DNA of 64,000 nucleotides from Sacculina carcini (Eukaryota; Arthropoda; Thecostraca; Sacculinidae): positions 5,543,501 to 5,607,500 of the forward strand of contig OU696588.1 in the NCBI GenBank assembly GCA_916048095.2, read 5' to 3'. The notes beneath the pieces were generated by a model. That model ran no database searches, was not told the origin of the DNA, and was given only the letters and a program-made list of their open reading frames with translations. The stretch's first letter is position 1. Every line of letters starts with the position of its first letter. Both the position numbers and the translations under genes were made by a program. Below, one piece after another: positions 23,939-35,900 of the stretch.

Positions 23939-24300
23939 CTGGCGGATCCAGAGAGGAGGCTCAGCGGACCCTCTGCTTCTTCCCTCTGCTTCTTCCCTTC
24001 GAGCAACGACTGTCAGGACCGGGGGGGGGGCGATAATTCAGCAGAATTGGTGCCCCTCCTGTAACGGCAGCTACCTTCTGTCCTGTTCTTCTCCCGGAGC
24101 TATAAAAAATGTCAAAGTTCGTCCCTGCGGTCAGGGGATAAGAATACTGCCGCCGTACCCGTTGCGTGTCGTAAGAGGCGACTAAAAGCGGACCCTCTGC
24201 TTCCTCCCTTCCAGCAACCACTGCCAGGTCCGGGGCGCGCGATAATTCAGCAGAGTTGGTGCCCCCCTGACGGTGGAAGCTATAGGTGTCTGGAATCAAG
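23939..24300. repeat. SINE-like or MITE-like repeat with internal duplication
   Basis: Starts CACTGGCGGATCCAGAG. A block (AGCGGACCCTCTGCTTC ... CGATAATTCAGCAGA ... GTGCCCC) occurs twice, at about 23967-24062 and 24187-24271. Between them lies GTCGTAAGAGGCGACTAAAA, a word I associate from memory with invertebrate SINE-like repeats. No clear tRNA A and B boxes were found, so the class is unsettled. Confidence 0.5.
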
Positions 24301-24337
24301 AACATTCAGACTTAGAAAACTTGATTTAACGAATTTT

Positions 24338-24404
24338 TTTCAGTCCTAACCTAACCTAACTAAACCTAACCTAACCTAACCAGCTAAACCTAACCTAACC
24401 TAAA
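24338..24404. repeat. Short (AACCT)n tract
   Basis: Imperfect AACCT pentamers, the same motif as the larger array at 57003-57535. Confidence 0.9.
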
Positions 24405-24497
24405 ATCTATGAAAAATATAGAAACGTTTTTGTGCTTTTTAAGCGTTTTTAATAAATTAGCGTTTTTAATGTTCTTGAATCCTTACACACTTAGCCT

Positions 24498-24500
24498 AGA

Positions 24501-24530
<30 letters not shown>
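24498..24530. repeat. (GACCA)n microsatellite
   Basis: About six GACCA units. Confidence 0.9.
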
Positions 24531-24531
<1 letters not shown>

Positions 24532-24866
24532 CTGACCAGTGCAGCTGTCTTCTCTCCTATCCCTCTACCGAATAAAAAAAATGTCAAAGTTTGTGTAATA
24601 TTTATCGTAATGCACGTGACTTGTATATCCCGTCATCGTCTCCCCGACTGATAAATGCTACAGAGGTGACATTTCAAAAAGTATTAATTCAACAGAAAGA
24701 GGGCGTCCTTGACGTGAACATGAGAGAACGCGTGCAAGCCAGCACATCAAGGTGGTGGCATCTATTGTAATGTTAGCATTACCACTTATCATCTGAACAA
24801 CATTTTGACAAACACTTGCTTAGTCCGTGCTTGTTGGACATTCAGTAGCAGACGTGTCACTCAGTG

Positions 24867-25045
24867 GTAGAGCCGTATCAACCGCCCCCCGTACCCCCCG
24901 GCCGGGGTGCCCCGTGTGTTGAGGGGCCCCGTTGCTTCACGTATAATATTAAAATGTATCATATTTATTATGTATATGTATATTATGTATAATAAATAAA
25001 TTCATTATTTGGTGATTTATTTATAATGGGGGCCCTAGTCTCCAT
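24867..25045 (-). repeat. AGAGCCGT-family MITE fragment
   Basis: Begins AGAGCCGTATCAACCGCCCC and continues through GAGGGGCCCCGTTGCTTCAC and ATAAATAAATTCATTATTTG, an inverted match to 21480-21680. The other end is degraded. Confidence 0.7.
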
Positions 25046-25213
25046 TCGGACCAATCTTACTGCCCCGCACACGACAAAAGCACCACAGAAGGCGCGCGGG
25101 AAGCACCGCTACTGGTTGCGCTCCCGAGCAACCGGTTCGCTCGGCGGAGAGGCCAAGCCAGAGAGGGGAGCACGAAATAGAAGATAAGGAGAGGAACGTG
25201 AGGACCCCGTGCT

Positions 25214-26685
25214 GTGATCAATGATCAGATCTTCCCTTTGCGCTTACATCACTTTCGCTCTAGTACTCCTCCTCCTCCCTGGTGGTCTTCCGACCTATCC
25301 AGCTTGCGTTCAGAATGCAGAGCCCGTGAGCGTTCTTGGCGGCGCTTTCACTCTTCTTCATCATGGTTCCTTTTCTGTAATGCCCGCCAATATTTTTTCT
25401 CCATGGTTGCTTTGTCAAAATCTAATTTCTATCGTTCACAGTTACTCCAACTCCGATCATCCCGCTCACGATGGCTGACTCTGAAAACTATCTCTGGTCG
25501 CTCCTCCAAGTCACCTTGCTCCATATCTGCCAGTGAATTTGCATCATTTTTCTCTTCTAAAATCGCATCCTTGCAATCCAAATTACACACATGTACTTTT
25601 TCCCTCCAATTTCCTCCTTGCCTCAATACTGTTTACTCTTCTTCCTCGATTGATCCCTCTACCATAACACGTTTTCTTACCAAACTTCAAAGGTCTAAAT
25701 GTCCCACTGGACCCATACACTTTTCTGCTCTCTCTCTGATGCTATTATACTCCTTACTCCACTTTTCACACATATGGTGAACTCTTCTTTCCTTCACGGT
25801 TCATTCTTAGCTTCCAAACATGCCACTATACTGCCCATTCTCAAAACATCAAATCTTGATCCCACTCTCCCATGCAACTATCGTCCAAGTTATATTCTAT
25901 CTCTGTCCTCCAAGCTTCTAGAATCTGCCATGTTCAATTACGGCCTATCATCTTGCCTGTTGTCGACCCTTGCCAATCTGGTTTTGTATCTCAGCACTCT
26001 ACCGAAACACTTCTTCTTTCCCTCGCCAAAGACCTATTCTCTAATTTTTCATTTGGAAATTCCGTGCTTCTGATTTCCTTAGATTTTTCTGCTGCTGCCT
26101 TCGATCTAGTCGACCAAGAAATCTTATGTTGTGATCTTGCTCATCTAGGCCTCACATCCACTGCACATTCTCTCCTTACCTCTTATCTAAGCGATCGTTC
26201 CTATGCTGTTCGCAGTAATGCAGCTTTATCGTACGACTTCCCCCTCACTTCTGGGTTTCCACAAGGCTCACTTCTCGGTCCTTTACTTTTCAACTTATCC
26301 GTATCATCCCTTTGTCCTATTCTACGTAGCTATGCAGTTTTATTTCAAGTATACGCGGACGACATCCAAATTTATTCTCCTCTTTCTCCTCATTCTTCAA
26401 ATTTGGTTTCTATGCTGCTCACCTATATTTCCTCTTGGGCTGCTTCACGTAAATGTGTTCTCAACCCTGACAAAACAAAATATCTAGTCTTTCATCCTCC
26501 TCGAATTTCGCCCCACTCTAAAAACCTTCCGATAGCAAATCAAATACGCAATTTGGGTGTCTTGTTCGATCCTAACCTTTCTTTCTCGATTCATTTTTCT
26601 CAGCTTACCCGCTCGTGCCGCTTTTTACTCCACCAATTTTACCCTATTCGTTCGTCGATTGATGTCTCATCCGCTAGTCATCTTG
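25214..26685 (+). pseudogene. LINE-B ORF2, 5' part, cut by the piggyBac-type insertion
   Basis: Reverse transcriptase of the same family as LINE-A. It begins in the linker after the endonuclease (PPPPWWSSDLSSLRSECRAR). The RT motifs follow in shifted frames: LDFSAAAFDLVDQEIL (motif A), SGFPQGSLLGPLLF, VYADDIQIYSPL (catalytic YADD), SSWAASRKCVLNPDKTK and LGVLFDPNLSF. At least two frameshifts occur before 25900, so it is dead. At 26685-26689 the coding sequence stops inside a GTTAA and resumes in phase after the TTAA at 52276-52279. The endonuclease domain is missing, a typical 5' truncation. Confidence 0.88.
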
Positions 26686-26950
26686 TTAACCCATTAAGAC
26701 CTGGCGTCCAGAAAAATGGACGCCAGAAAAACCGCCATAGTGATTTTGGAGAGACCATTAACATCAGCCTGTCTGCCATAAAATGGGCAGCGCAGCAAAC
26801 ATATTTATTACGTGTTGTGAACCGGTACACTGCAGAGTTGCACCATGGCCGTTGCACGGCGTCGCTCCGGTTCAGTCATATTGCCCTAATTTTTTTACTA
26901 CCAGTTTTATTTACATACAACTGCTTAAACACGTACATGAGTGTTGTAAC

Positions 26951-27269
26951 TGTGGTTGAATATATTGAAGTAAAGGTGAACACAAATGCACAATGTAAGC
27001 AAGCACTCCACTGAGCCAGCAACATAAAACACTACGTAGTTAAAATACAATATACGTATCACAACGATATCTCCACCGCACTCCCACACACTTCTCTCCT
27101 CACGCCGAGATTCACACCGCACTGTCTCCCATCAACACGACAACACGATCAACAAACTCATCGCTGCCACCTGATACCTCGTCAGCACCTTGCAACGAGT
27201 GCATTGTGAAAACATACACCCGCACACAAACATACATACACAAAGCGGAACACTACGCCAGCAAATGCA

Positions 27270-27305
<36 letters not shown>

Positions 27306-27374
27306 CACACACACATGCACATAACGAAAACCTTCACCTACAACAATATGACAAGATAATATATCAAAACCACA
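26951..27374 (-). repeat. 3' LTR of LTR-2
   Basis: 424 bp, matching 40036-40473 closely. Part of the length difference comes from the (CA)n tract within the LTR (27269-27304 here). Confidence 0.88.
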
Positions 27375-27392
27375 TCCCCCTTGATCTCAAGA

Positions 27393-30281
27393 TCACTCGG
27401 ACACGTAATCATTCATCCAGACCGGAGGTAGTCTCTCTCGTACACTTCGTCTAGGACTTTGCCTGATGGGCGGTTCCGAAGTTGGTGTTTCGGTGACCTC
27501 AGAGTGATCACCGTTCTCTCCGTCAGCCGGAATGACCACGGGTCTCAAGTCCAATATGTGACGAGGTACACCATCCACCGACATATTATTTGACGAGTTC
27601 ACCCCCGTTACAGTACCACGGGTCCACTGCGAAGTACACCTCCGATCTGGTGGTTTTACCCACACTTCCTCACCGATGTGAACAGCACATTATTCCGAAT
27701 CATTATCGACAGTGCATTCTACAAATGTATTTCGCCACTCATACTTGTGTGCATTGCGATGAGGCACTGACGATTCCTCCACACCAACCCTCGGAGACAT
27801 GTTATACCAGTATACCGCCGTAGTCGGTGGTATGTTACATCTTTCGGCGAGCGCTTTTATCGTCCGATGGTGGCGTTCAACAATGCCATTGCCGGTAGGG
27901 CGGTAGGCTGCGCGGTAAAACGGCCGAATCTTCCAATTGTCCAGCAGCTCCTGCATTTCTCTGGAACTTAACGCTCTCCCGTTGTCCATTAACAGCTCAC
28001 GAGGTGATCCTCTCTCTCGGAAAACTTCATCCAGATGCTTACATACCTGCTCCGCTGTCTCAGACCGAAGCTCACGCCACACCGCAAATCTACCTGGTCC
28101 GCAATCGACAATCGACAAGTACTGATGGTGTTCATAGTGGGTCACATCCACGGCCAGTCTGCACCACGCGTCGTTCACACTAAGATGTCCTGCAGCATGG
28201 CGTGAAGGAGCGGGATCAATGGATTGGCACCGCTCACAGGCTCTCACCACTCGCCGCACAGCGTCGCGTGACACACTAGGGTCCGCTTGTCGGGCTAAAA
28301 AAAGAGTCCTGTCTACACGCATGTGATGCATGCCATGCATCTGCCGAATTTCTTCTGCAGTCATTGCACATATATGACTGTCTTCTTTGTCATGTTCACA
28401 GCCGCTTTTGACGGCATTTCCAGCTTTGACTAACCATCCCTTTTTCACGCGAGTCAGTTCATCAGTTTTATTTTGCGTGGTCGGAACACTCGTGACGGAT
28501 ATTTTCAAACCAAGTTCTGCAATGAGATCGCTCAAAATTCCCAATCTTCTCTTGATCAAGACTTCCGCTGCACCCTTTGTTTTCACTCTTCTTTCCCTGT
28601 CGATCACTGTGCTTACCCAGCCGGCTACTGTTGCAGAGTCTGTGCGAATATCAATATCCTTCAATTGCCATTTCACCGCCATGTTCACACCTTTCAGTAC
28701 TGCATCAAGTTCCGCGACATTGATATGATGTACATCATCAATTTTCCTTTGCCAAGCAGCATTTTCAACGATGTGGCCCTCAATCTCCACTGCTGCACCC
28801 ATTGCAATGCTGCTCGCATCGCACCACACGACACCTTTGTCAGTGACAGAAACATGCCATTTTCCACCAACCGGATCATCAGATCTCACTCTTTTGACCA
28901 TATCAACCACCATCTGCATAACGAAATCGCTAACTGCACTGTCCCATTGTATTCCATCGGTATGACGTTTTATGTAGCTACTGGCAATCCTTAGCCACCT
29001 AGCAACTGGGTAATGCCCGATCATTTTTCCACACAACGAGAATATATCACGCTTCGTCATGTTGTCTGAGACTGATGGAACTGCATTGCCCCTGCGAAAC
29101 ACAACACGACCACGATTTTCTTTACTCAATCTGAGACCCAACACAGCACTTCCCTCTATAGACTCCGGATCTTTCGCTTGCAGGCCATATTTGTTTAAAT
29201 GGTCGACGACTTCCCTGCCGGACACAGCCGATTCGCATACGATAATGTCATCGATGTATGAATCCGTGCTCTTGTTGATGATTTCCGACTGACTCAGAAC
29301 GGTGCGCACTATTCGAGTCATAATTCTCGGTGCGGAGCACAGTCCAAAACCCAATCTAGTCAAGCAGAAGACATTGCCATTATATTTCACCAGCTGGTAC
29401 TTCCATAAATTCGGGGCGATATGCACCTGCAAATACGCGGACTTCAAATCAACGATTGAAGCTGGTCCAACGATGCGCCTCCACTTCCTCAGCTTCTCTC
29501 CGCACACATCTAAAAACTCGTCCCCCGTGTGGCTACTGACAAATGCATTTAACTCTCGAAAGTCCAGCACTGGTCGCACTTCGTTTTTAGTGGGCTGTAC
29601 CGCTGCCATGAGTGGCAGTACGCCTGTGCAGTCTGAACCAGTCCATGGAATGAGAATTCCTTCCTTAATCCACCGCTTCACCTCGGTGTCAAATTCACCA
29701 CGGATATCTTCAGCCACTGTCTTGTTGTAACAACCCACTGTTTTTGACAAGAATGGTTCACCTGCTTTCACCACCCATTCCACTTCCCATTTGTCACCAT
29801 CGAACACGGCGGTGAAGTCCGGATCAGTGATCTCCAGTCTCCGTTTAGCACAGCATTGCACTTCATCACTTTTGGAAACCGCAGCGCTTGCAACATTGTC
29901 ATTTGAGCCAAATTTGACTTGAGAGCCACACACAAAAACACCACCAATCTTCTCGATTACCTCCATCCCAATCACAAGGTCGACATCATTCAAAATATTA
30001 TCAACGACCATAGCACACACTCTTAGACACTTTCCAGATATCTCGATATCAATCACAGCCGTGCCACGACACTCTATCCTTCGTCCGCCAAAAGCCGTTA
30101 AATAACTACTGCCTGCGATGCAATTAACAAGGTGTGACCGAACAATAGCCCCAGAACAACAAGTATCGACTAGTGCGTGAATCGTCTCACTTGAGAGTTT
30201 TGCCTCGACGATTGGCAGTTGGTTGGGCGCCTTCACTGATTGCTTGGAGTAGCGGCTGGCGCACCAGTTACTCCTGAACCG
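27393..30281 (-). pseudogene. pol: Pol of LTR-2, one in-frame stop, altered protease triad
   Basis: Protease, RT, RNase H and integrase in the LTR-1 order: ALVDTCCSGAIV; VRPVLDFRELN; VDLKSAYLQV; LTRLGFGLCSAP; catalytic SYIDDIIV; RNase H VWCDASS, NVAELDAV, RTDSATV; integrase MHGMHHMR ... CERCQ, DVTHY, LMDNGRAL, GNGIVERHHR (D, D, E); tail VKPPDRRCTSQWTRG ... VDGVPRHILDLR. A single TAA at 27690-27692 cuts off the last 100 residues; the frame is otherwise open. The protease triplet is DTC where LTR-1 and LTR-4 have DTG, which should abolish or impair activity. Pol lies in the -1 frame of gag after GGGAAAC at 30281-30287. Confidence 0.88.
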
Positions 30282-30628
30282 TTTCCCTGACGGAACTGTC
30301 GCGAAATGTGTCCCTTTTTCCCGAAATTGTAGCATGTAATTGCTGATCTTTTTGGACACATTCGAGCCATATGAGGTCCATCACACAAGAAACAACTGCC
30401 TCTGAACTACTGAATTTGCTGAGTGTCGACTGGTCTTGCATTTGATTTGCATACGCTCTGTGGTGCAGCCGCAGCAGCAGCCGCGACTTGTCCATCATTA
30501 CGTGTGAGCACACGCGCGTGGTTAATCAGCGCAGACATTTCCATTGAGAAAGCATCCTGCATTCTTTGCAGGTTCGCTCTGACATGACTGGGAAACCCAT
30601 TCACAAACCTCAATCTACAGATGTTCTC
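30233..30628 (-). pseudogene. gag: Gag of LTR-2, C-terminal part
   Basis: Continues the capsid region (ENICRLRFVNGFPSHVRANL), then a low-complexity linker, then two zinc knuckles: CFLCDGPHMARMC and a degraded second one (CYNFGKKGHISRQF). An in-frame TAG at 30407-30409 separates the linker from the knuckles. The first 105 bp next to LTR-3 repeat sequence also present at 39555-39658 on the other side of LTR-3. Confidence 0.8.
30246..30287 (-). promoter_or_regulatory. -1 frameshift signal of LTR-2
   Basis: On the minus strand GGGAAAC (30287-30281) is in phase with gag. A 6-nt spacer follows, then GGAGT (30274-30270) pairing with ACTCC (30250-30246), enclosing an inner CTGG-TGCG-CCAG hairpin. 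The spacing is the same as in LTR-1 and LTR-4. Confidence 0.75.
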
Positions 30629-31723
30629 TGTAGTCTTGATTTCTTCTGATAGCACCCGTTTGTGGTCACGGTGGTGCTTCTTCTCGCGATTCTTGTGATA
30701 GTCTAGATTTGTTTTCCCAATAGCTCGTGTTAATAACTCTCCCCCACGGAGGTCTGCCGGTCCAGCTTGTTGAACAAACGTAAACACTGTATTTGTCAAC
30801 AGCAGCAGCGTAGCGATGCGATATCAAACAACACACGGACGATAGTGGTCAAACAGCCCAAACACAAAGCACGATCGACCAAGCCACAAGGCTCAACACG
30901 AGTAAACGAATAGACAATAGACCAGACCAAAAACTCTCGAGGACCAAGGTCCAAAAGGACTCCGTAAGACCTAACCCGAAAAAGACCTAGAGAATCGCCT
31001 ACCCGTCTCTTTTATGCGACGCGCGACGGTCAACTGAGGCAGAGCTGGTGCAAGCGCGTACCTATGCTCCTCGCCGGCTGGTTGGTGTTAGTTTCCTCGT
31101 AAATCTCTGACTAATCTTCCCCGGGTGGACAAATTTGGATTCCCTGCTATTGTTTTTGTCGGTTAACCTACTCATCGAGCGGGTAATAAAATTCTCATAA
31201 AGTGGTGTGATTTCTCTGGACGCTCTGGTCAACACGTGTTAAGCGGGAGACAAGTCTGGGGTTGACACATTTATGTGAGATGAATTTATGGCCCCTGCAT
31301 TCCTTCACGCGCGCTAGCTGCTTGCAGTAGCTCGTCGCTGTCCGCCACGCGCTCATATTACATGCTGACTAAGCATAGGCGTGCGGGGTTGCCACGCTTG
31401 TTGGGATACACACAGATACGCTTAACAGGCGATTATATAATTAGCTTTTACACACAGAATTAAAGCAGAATAAATGAAGCGAGAAACATCTCTGCTACAG
31501 CACAGCGCAAGGTCTACATCAAATTATGTGGGAATCCACATAATTTGACCACTAGATGGTCACGGCCATAAAACGAATTATCAAAGCAAGCTTATACACG
31601 GCGAGCTGAATACATGACGAAATACAATTTATAAATTAATAAGATTGTCGTTTGGCACTAATGAATTTGTTTGAGTTCTGTCCACCGCCGACTGTTCTCT
31701 CGACTGATCCATAGATCGATTGT
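30629..31723 (-). repeat. 3' LTR of LTR-3
   Basis: 1095 bp, apparently identical to 38428-39522 in the parts compared by eye. Confidence 0.93.
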
Positions 31724-31997
31724 GAAGAAACGTCACTTGGTCGTTGTTGAGCGCCAGCAGGTCCCAGTGGTAGGCTGTTGTTCTCTGTTGTAGATGCCCG
31801 GGCGCCTCTTGTACGTGTCCGTGTAGAAGCAGTACGCCGATTGGCAATTCACACAGAGTTTCCCATGATGGAGTGATGGGGGTCTTCCACTTGACAAGTA
31901 CCTCGGCCACTCCATGCCGGAGGCGATAGCCTTCAATGCTCTCCACTCCCCAGTTGTGATGTGGTACAGAAGTGATGATCACGCTCGGTATGACCAT
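31629..31997 (-). CDS. Small ORF with chromodomain-like segment, 3' region of LTR-3
   Basis: A 122-codon frame starting at 31997 and ending inside the 3' LTR. Residues about 18-52, VESIEGYRLRHGVAEVLVKW followed by KTPITPSWETLCELP, fit the chromodomain pattern (I-x-x-x-R-x-x-x-G-x-x-E-x-LVKW ... W-E-x-L). In chromoviruses this module ends the integrase; here it lies about 0.9 kb downstream of the pol stop, as a separate frame. It could be a displaced targeting domain or a captured fragment. No other motif is visible, and translation is not established. Confidence 0.4.
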   Translation of the reverse strand: MVIPSVIITSVPHHNWGVESIEGYRLRHGVAEVLVKWKTPITPSWETLCELPIGVLLLHGHVQEAPGHLQQRTTAYHWDLLALNNDQVTFLHNRSMDQSREQSAVDRTQTNSLVPNDNLINL

Positions 31998-32915
31998 TCT
32001 TCACTATGCCGTCGAACTCGGTGCGGCGCGAGGGTTCAGCGGAAAACTCGAATTGAATACTTAAAGCTTTGATACACACGCTTATAAAGGTGGCGTAAAA
32101 ACAATAGCTATTGTTAAATGATACAGCTCATGGTGTCTGTATGCAATCTGACATACAGCTATATCTAAACATTAGCGGAAGCATGCGATAAGCTGTCGTC
32201 CAAGCGCAAGCGGAAGCTACACAATAAGATATCGGCTTGCAAACCGACGATTCCTCGTACATCTGATAGGACTCAGATAGCGACAGCACACTTGACAGAT
32301 GCAATTAACACGAATCAACCAAGCAAGCGGGGTTATATATAGCGAAATAAAAGTACAACACGTAATAGCTTGACACAAAATATAAAACACGCGTGTGGAT
32401 AATGAATGCGAACGTTCGGACTGAATCACACATGCACACCCACGGTGGAGATATCTAGTTCAAGTTTACACGTCGGGTTCATTGTTGATGGCGAGGTCGC
32501 TGTTCGAGACCAGAGGCGGTACTGGTGGTAGCGCTTCTCGTAGCACGGCGAGTCTTGCAGTTCCAGTGTCGGTGGCAGGTGTGAAAGGGCGATGTACAGG
32601 TGAGATGGCAGTGTACAGTTCCAATATGAAAATGATGAATATACGTGACCGTGGTAAATGGAAATGGGTGAAGGATCCGACGGGATTACTGAAGAGATGA
32701 GTAGGAACAGAAAACAGAGCCATTTGCATAACCTACGCATAACAAATAATGGGTTTGCCCATATGGACAAAACCAACATGGAAGCCATATATCCGGAACA
32801 TGCGTTAACACGAGCGAAAAACACTGCAAGGGACACTTTAGCACCTTGCAGCAAGCAATTAGACTGTTCATCGTACACAAATGAGCTCAATGTAATTCGT
32901 GGGTCATATTATCTT
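31998..32915 (-). other. LTR-3 3' internal region, function unknown
   Basis: About 0.9 kb between the pol stop and the chromodomain-like frame. A 154-codon frame (32426-32890) has one hydrophobic run (WLCFLFLLISSVIPS) but no recognised domain, cleavage site or signal. I do not assign it. Confidence 0.4.
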
Positions 32916-35900
32916 TTACATGCTCATTAACGATTGCCAAATTTCCGCATGCTTCTCTAGGAACATCTTTGCGATTTCGACTTTTCCTCCTCCCATGGAG
33001 ATGCTCACATTTTCGCTGTGTACACTCTGCTTTGGGCTATACATGCACTTTGGCTCGCTCGTCTTCGTGTCAACCTGCAAACTCATCTTTGCTCGAGCCT
33101 CACTAAGCTCATCTTTGCTCACGAAGTTAGCCTCGTATCGCCCACGTTTATTTTCTACTTGTTCCTCGATGTCCTCACTTCTCAGACGCTTGGGTTCTGT
33201 CCTTGACACCTTGACACCCGTTTCCTCGTCCTCAATCTTTCTTTTATGTGGTTTTATCTGGGCCTCATCGGTTTGTGCTAACACTTTTCTCTCGGCGAGG
33301 GGCATCTCATCAAAGGTTCTTCGCATCTGGAGCCTTGAGGCGAGAGGGACATCGTCTATGTCATCCTCATCACTCGCGTCATCTGATGTTGCATCTAGTT
33401 GCTCTGGTGTATCTCTTTGTTCTCGGGTTTCCAGTTGCACTCGACCGGGCCTGACCGGATGTTTCTTCTGGTAGTACTTGTGATGAATATGCTGCTTGTC
33501 TTCTCGAGTGGGCTGCCACACTTCATCTGTGTCTCTCAACCTCAGGTTTTCCACATGCACCGTGTGTGTCGCACCATTTATTTGATTTCTTATCATGCAT
33601 GTAACCGGACTCAGGAATGATACTACACGGAAGTTGGGATCCCAAGGTGACGACAGTTTTTCTCTATGTCCCGCTGGATAACTGTAGTACACGGGATCTC
33701 CTGCTTTGAGTACGACTGGTGTCGTTTTCTTGTCATATAGCTCCCGATTCTTTTCGTGCGAGAGAGCCAAATGATGTCGCACGTGGTGAAAAGTATGTTG
33801 TACATTCTCCATCATCGTTGTAACATAGTCATCTCCGTAGTATTTTTGTGTCGGATTTAATATTGTCTCCATCGGTAATATCGGTTCTCGGCCGTAAAGT
33901 ATGAAGAACGGTGACAGCTGGGTTGTTCCACTCTCGGCTGTCCTGTATGCGGCTAATAACGACGGAATTTTTGTGTCCCAATTCAAATGTAGTGTACCGG
34001 TTGTTTTTGCCAAAAAGTCGTTTTGCACCCTATGGAAGCGTTCTACTTTTGCGTTTGATTGCGGGTGATAGGTCGACGTCTTTATATGTTTGATATTCCA
34101 AAATGTTTCGATTTTCTCTACAATTTCGTTGCAAAATTCCAACCCGTTATCGGAAACAATTACTCGCGGACAACTGTGCCTTGGCAAAATGTGTCCCATT
34201 AACACTTTTGCGACACTTTCAGCCGATTTGTTCGGCACTGGGAAGGATTCGGGATATCCAGAGAAATGGTCGACGATGTTTATGATAAATCGATTGCCTG
34301 AATATGAAACAGGAAAAGGACCGCTGGTGTCTATGGAGATGATTTCGAAAGGATGATGCGGAATTTGCATATCATGCAATGGTGGCTTCTGCTTTTTCAG
34401 CTTTCTCATGTTGCATGGTGTACACGTTTTACAATAATCGATCACATCTCGGTACAAGCCTGGCCAGTAGAACCTCGTCCGTATTTTTGCGTAGGTTTTA
34501 TCAATTCCGAAATGTCCCCCGAAAAATCCATTGTGAAATTCTTTTATTATCGATGGTCTCAGTGTTTTCGGGACGCACACTTGCAGTCCTGGGAAACGGT
34601 TGCAGTGATCTGGGTTTGAAACATGGAAAAGCGTATTATCAATCATCGTATAGCGCCTACCGACATCTGGCTTGTCATCTTCGGTTTCGAGTGCGGATAT
34701 AATGCTCGCCAACGAATCATCTTCTTTCTGTAAAGTACAAATGTTCTTGTTTCTCGACAGGAAGTCACCAAACTTGTGATGAAAATCGGTGTCATTCTCG
34801 GCATCAGGGCAGGGATCGATCTCATATCGCAGCTTAGCTCCTGGTCGTCTATCTGAGTTGATGACATCAACGTCACATTCCTGCTCGGATTTGAGTCGCG
34901 ATAGAGCGTCGGCTACGACGTTCTTAGCACCTGAGATATACTCAACATCACATCCATATTCATCTAACAATATCGCCCATCTCTGTACTCGCGGGTTTTT
35001 CATTTCGGATGCAAACAGGTACCTTAACGGCTTATGATCGCAGTACACAGTGAACTTCGATCCATACAGGTAATGTCTGAACTTTTGGCAGGCGAAAACG
35101 ATAGCAAAACCTTCGCGCTCAATTGTTGGCCATCGTCTCTGCGTCTCGCTCAACTGGTGAGAGAGGAATTGTATGACACGTTCGCCATCGTCGTGAACCT
35201 GTGTCAGCGTTGCTCCGATAGAGTCTTGGCTTGCATCTGTGTATATCTTGTACGGCTTGCTCGTGTCTGGATAGGCTAGTATTGGAACTTGCGTTAAGCA
35301 CTTTCGCAGCTCGTCAAATGCTTCTTGACACTCTTGAGTCCAATGGAATTTCGCGTGTTTTCTGGTCAGTGCGATCATGGGTTTGGCAATTTTCGCATAG
35401 TTGTCAACGAAACGACGGTAATATCCTGTGAGTCCGATGAAAGATCTTATTTCGCGTACGTTCGTTGGAGGAACCAATTTTTGTATTGCTGAAATTTTCC
35501 TTGGGTCTGGCTTTATTCCCTCGGGAGATACGAGATGACCTAAATAATTTATTTCCGGTTTGAGAAATTCGCATTTGGACATTTTTAGTTTGAGATTGGC
35601 TTCGCGTAAACGGTCAAAAACGATGGAAATGTGCCGAATGTGTTCTTCGAAGGTTGGCGAGTATACAATGAGATCGTCCATGTAAGTAGTACAAAACTTG
35701 AACTGAATTCCTTGCAGCACAGTATTCATTAGCTCCGAAAATATAGCAGGTGCACATGCTAATCCGAACGGCATGTACAGAAAATCGAAACTACCCAAAT
35801 AACATGTAAACGTCGTTTTTTCTACTGAATCTGGATGCATTGGAATCTGCCAAAAGCCTGATTTTAGGTCTAGTGATGAAAAATATTTGGCATTTCCAAG

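Noticed and set aside
24121-24190. tRNA gene or tRNA-derived SINE head
   Set aside because: No cloverleaf or paired A and B boxes could be traced; kept only as an unclassified repeat.
32426-32890. Envelope-like gene in LTR-3
   Set aside because: One hydrophobic run only; no signal peptide, cysteine pattern or cleavage site that I can support.
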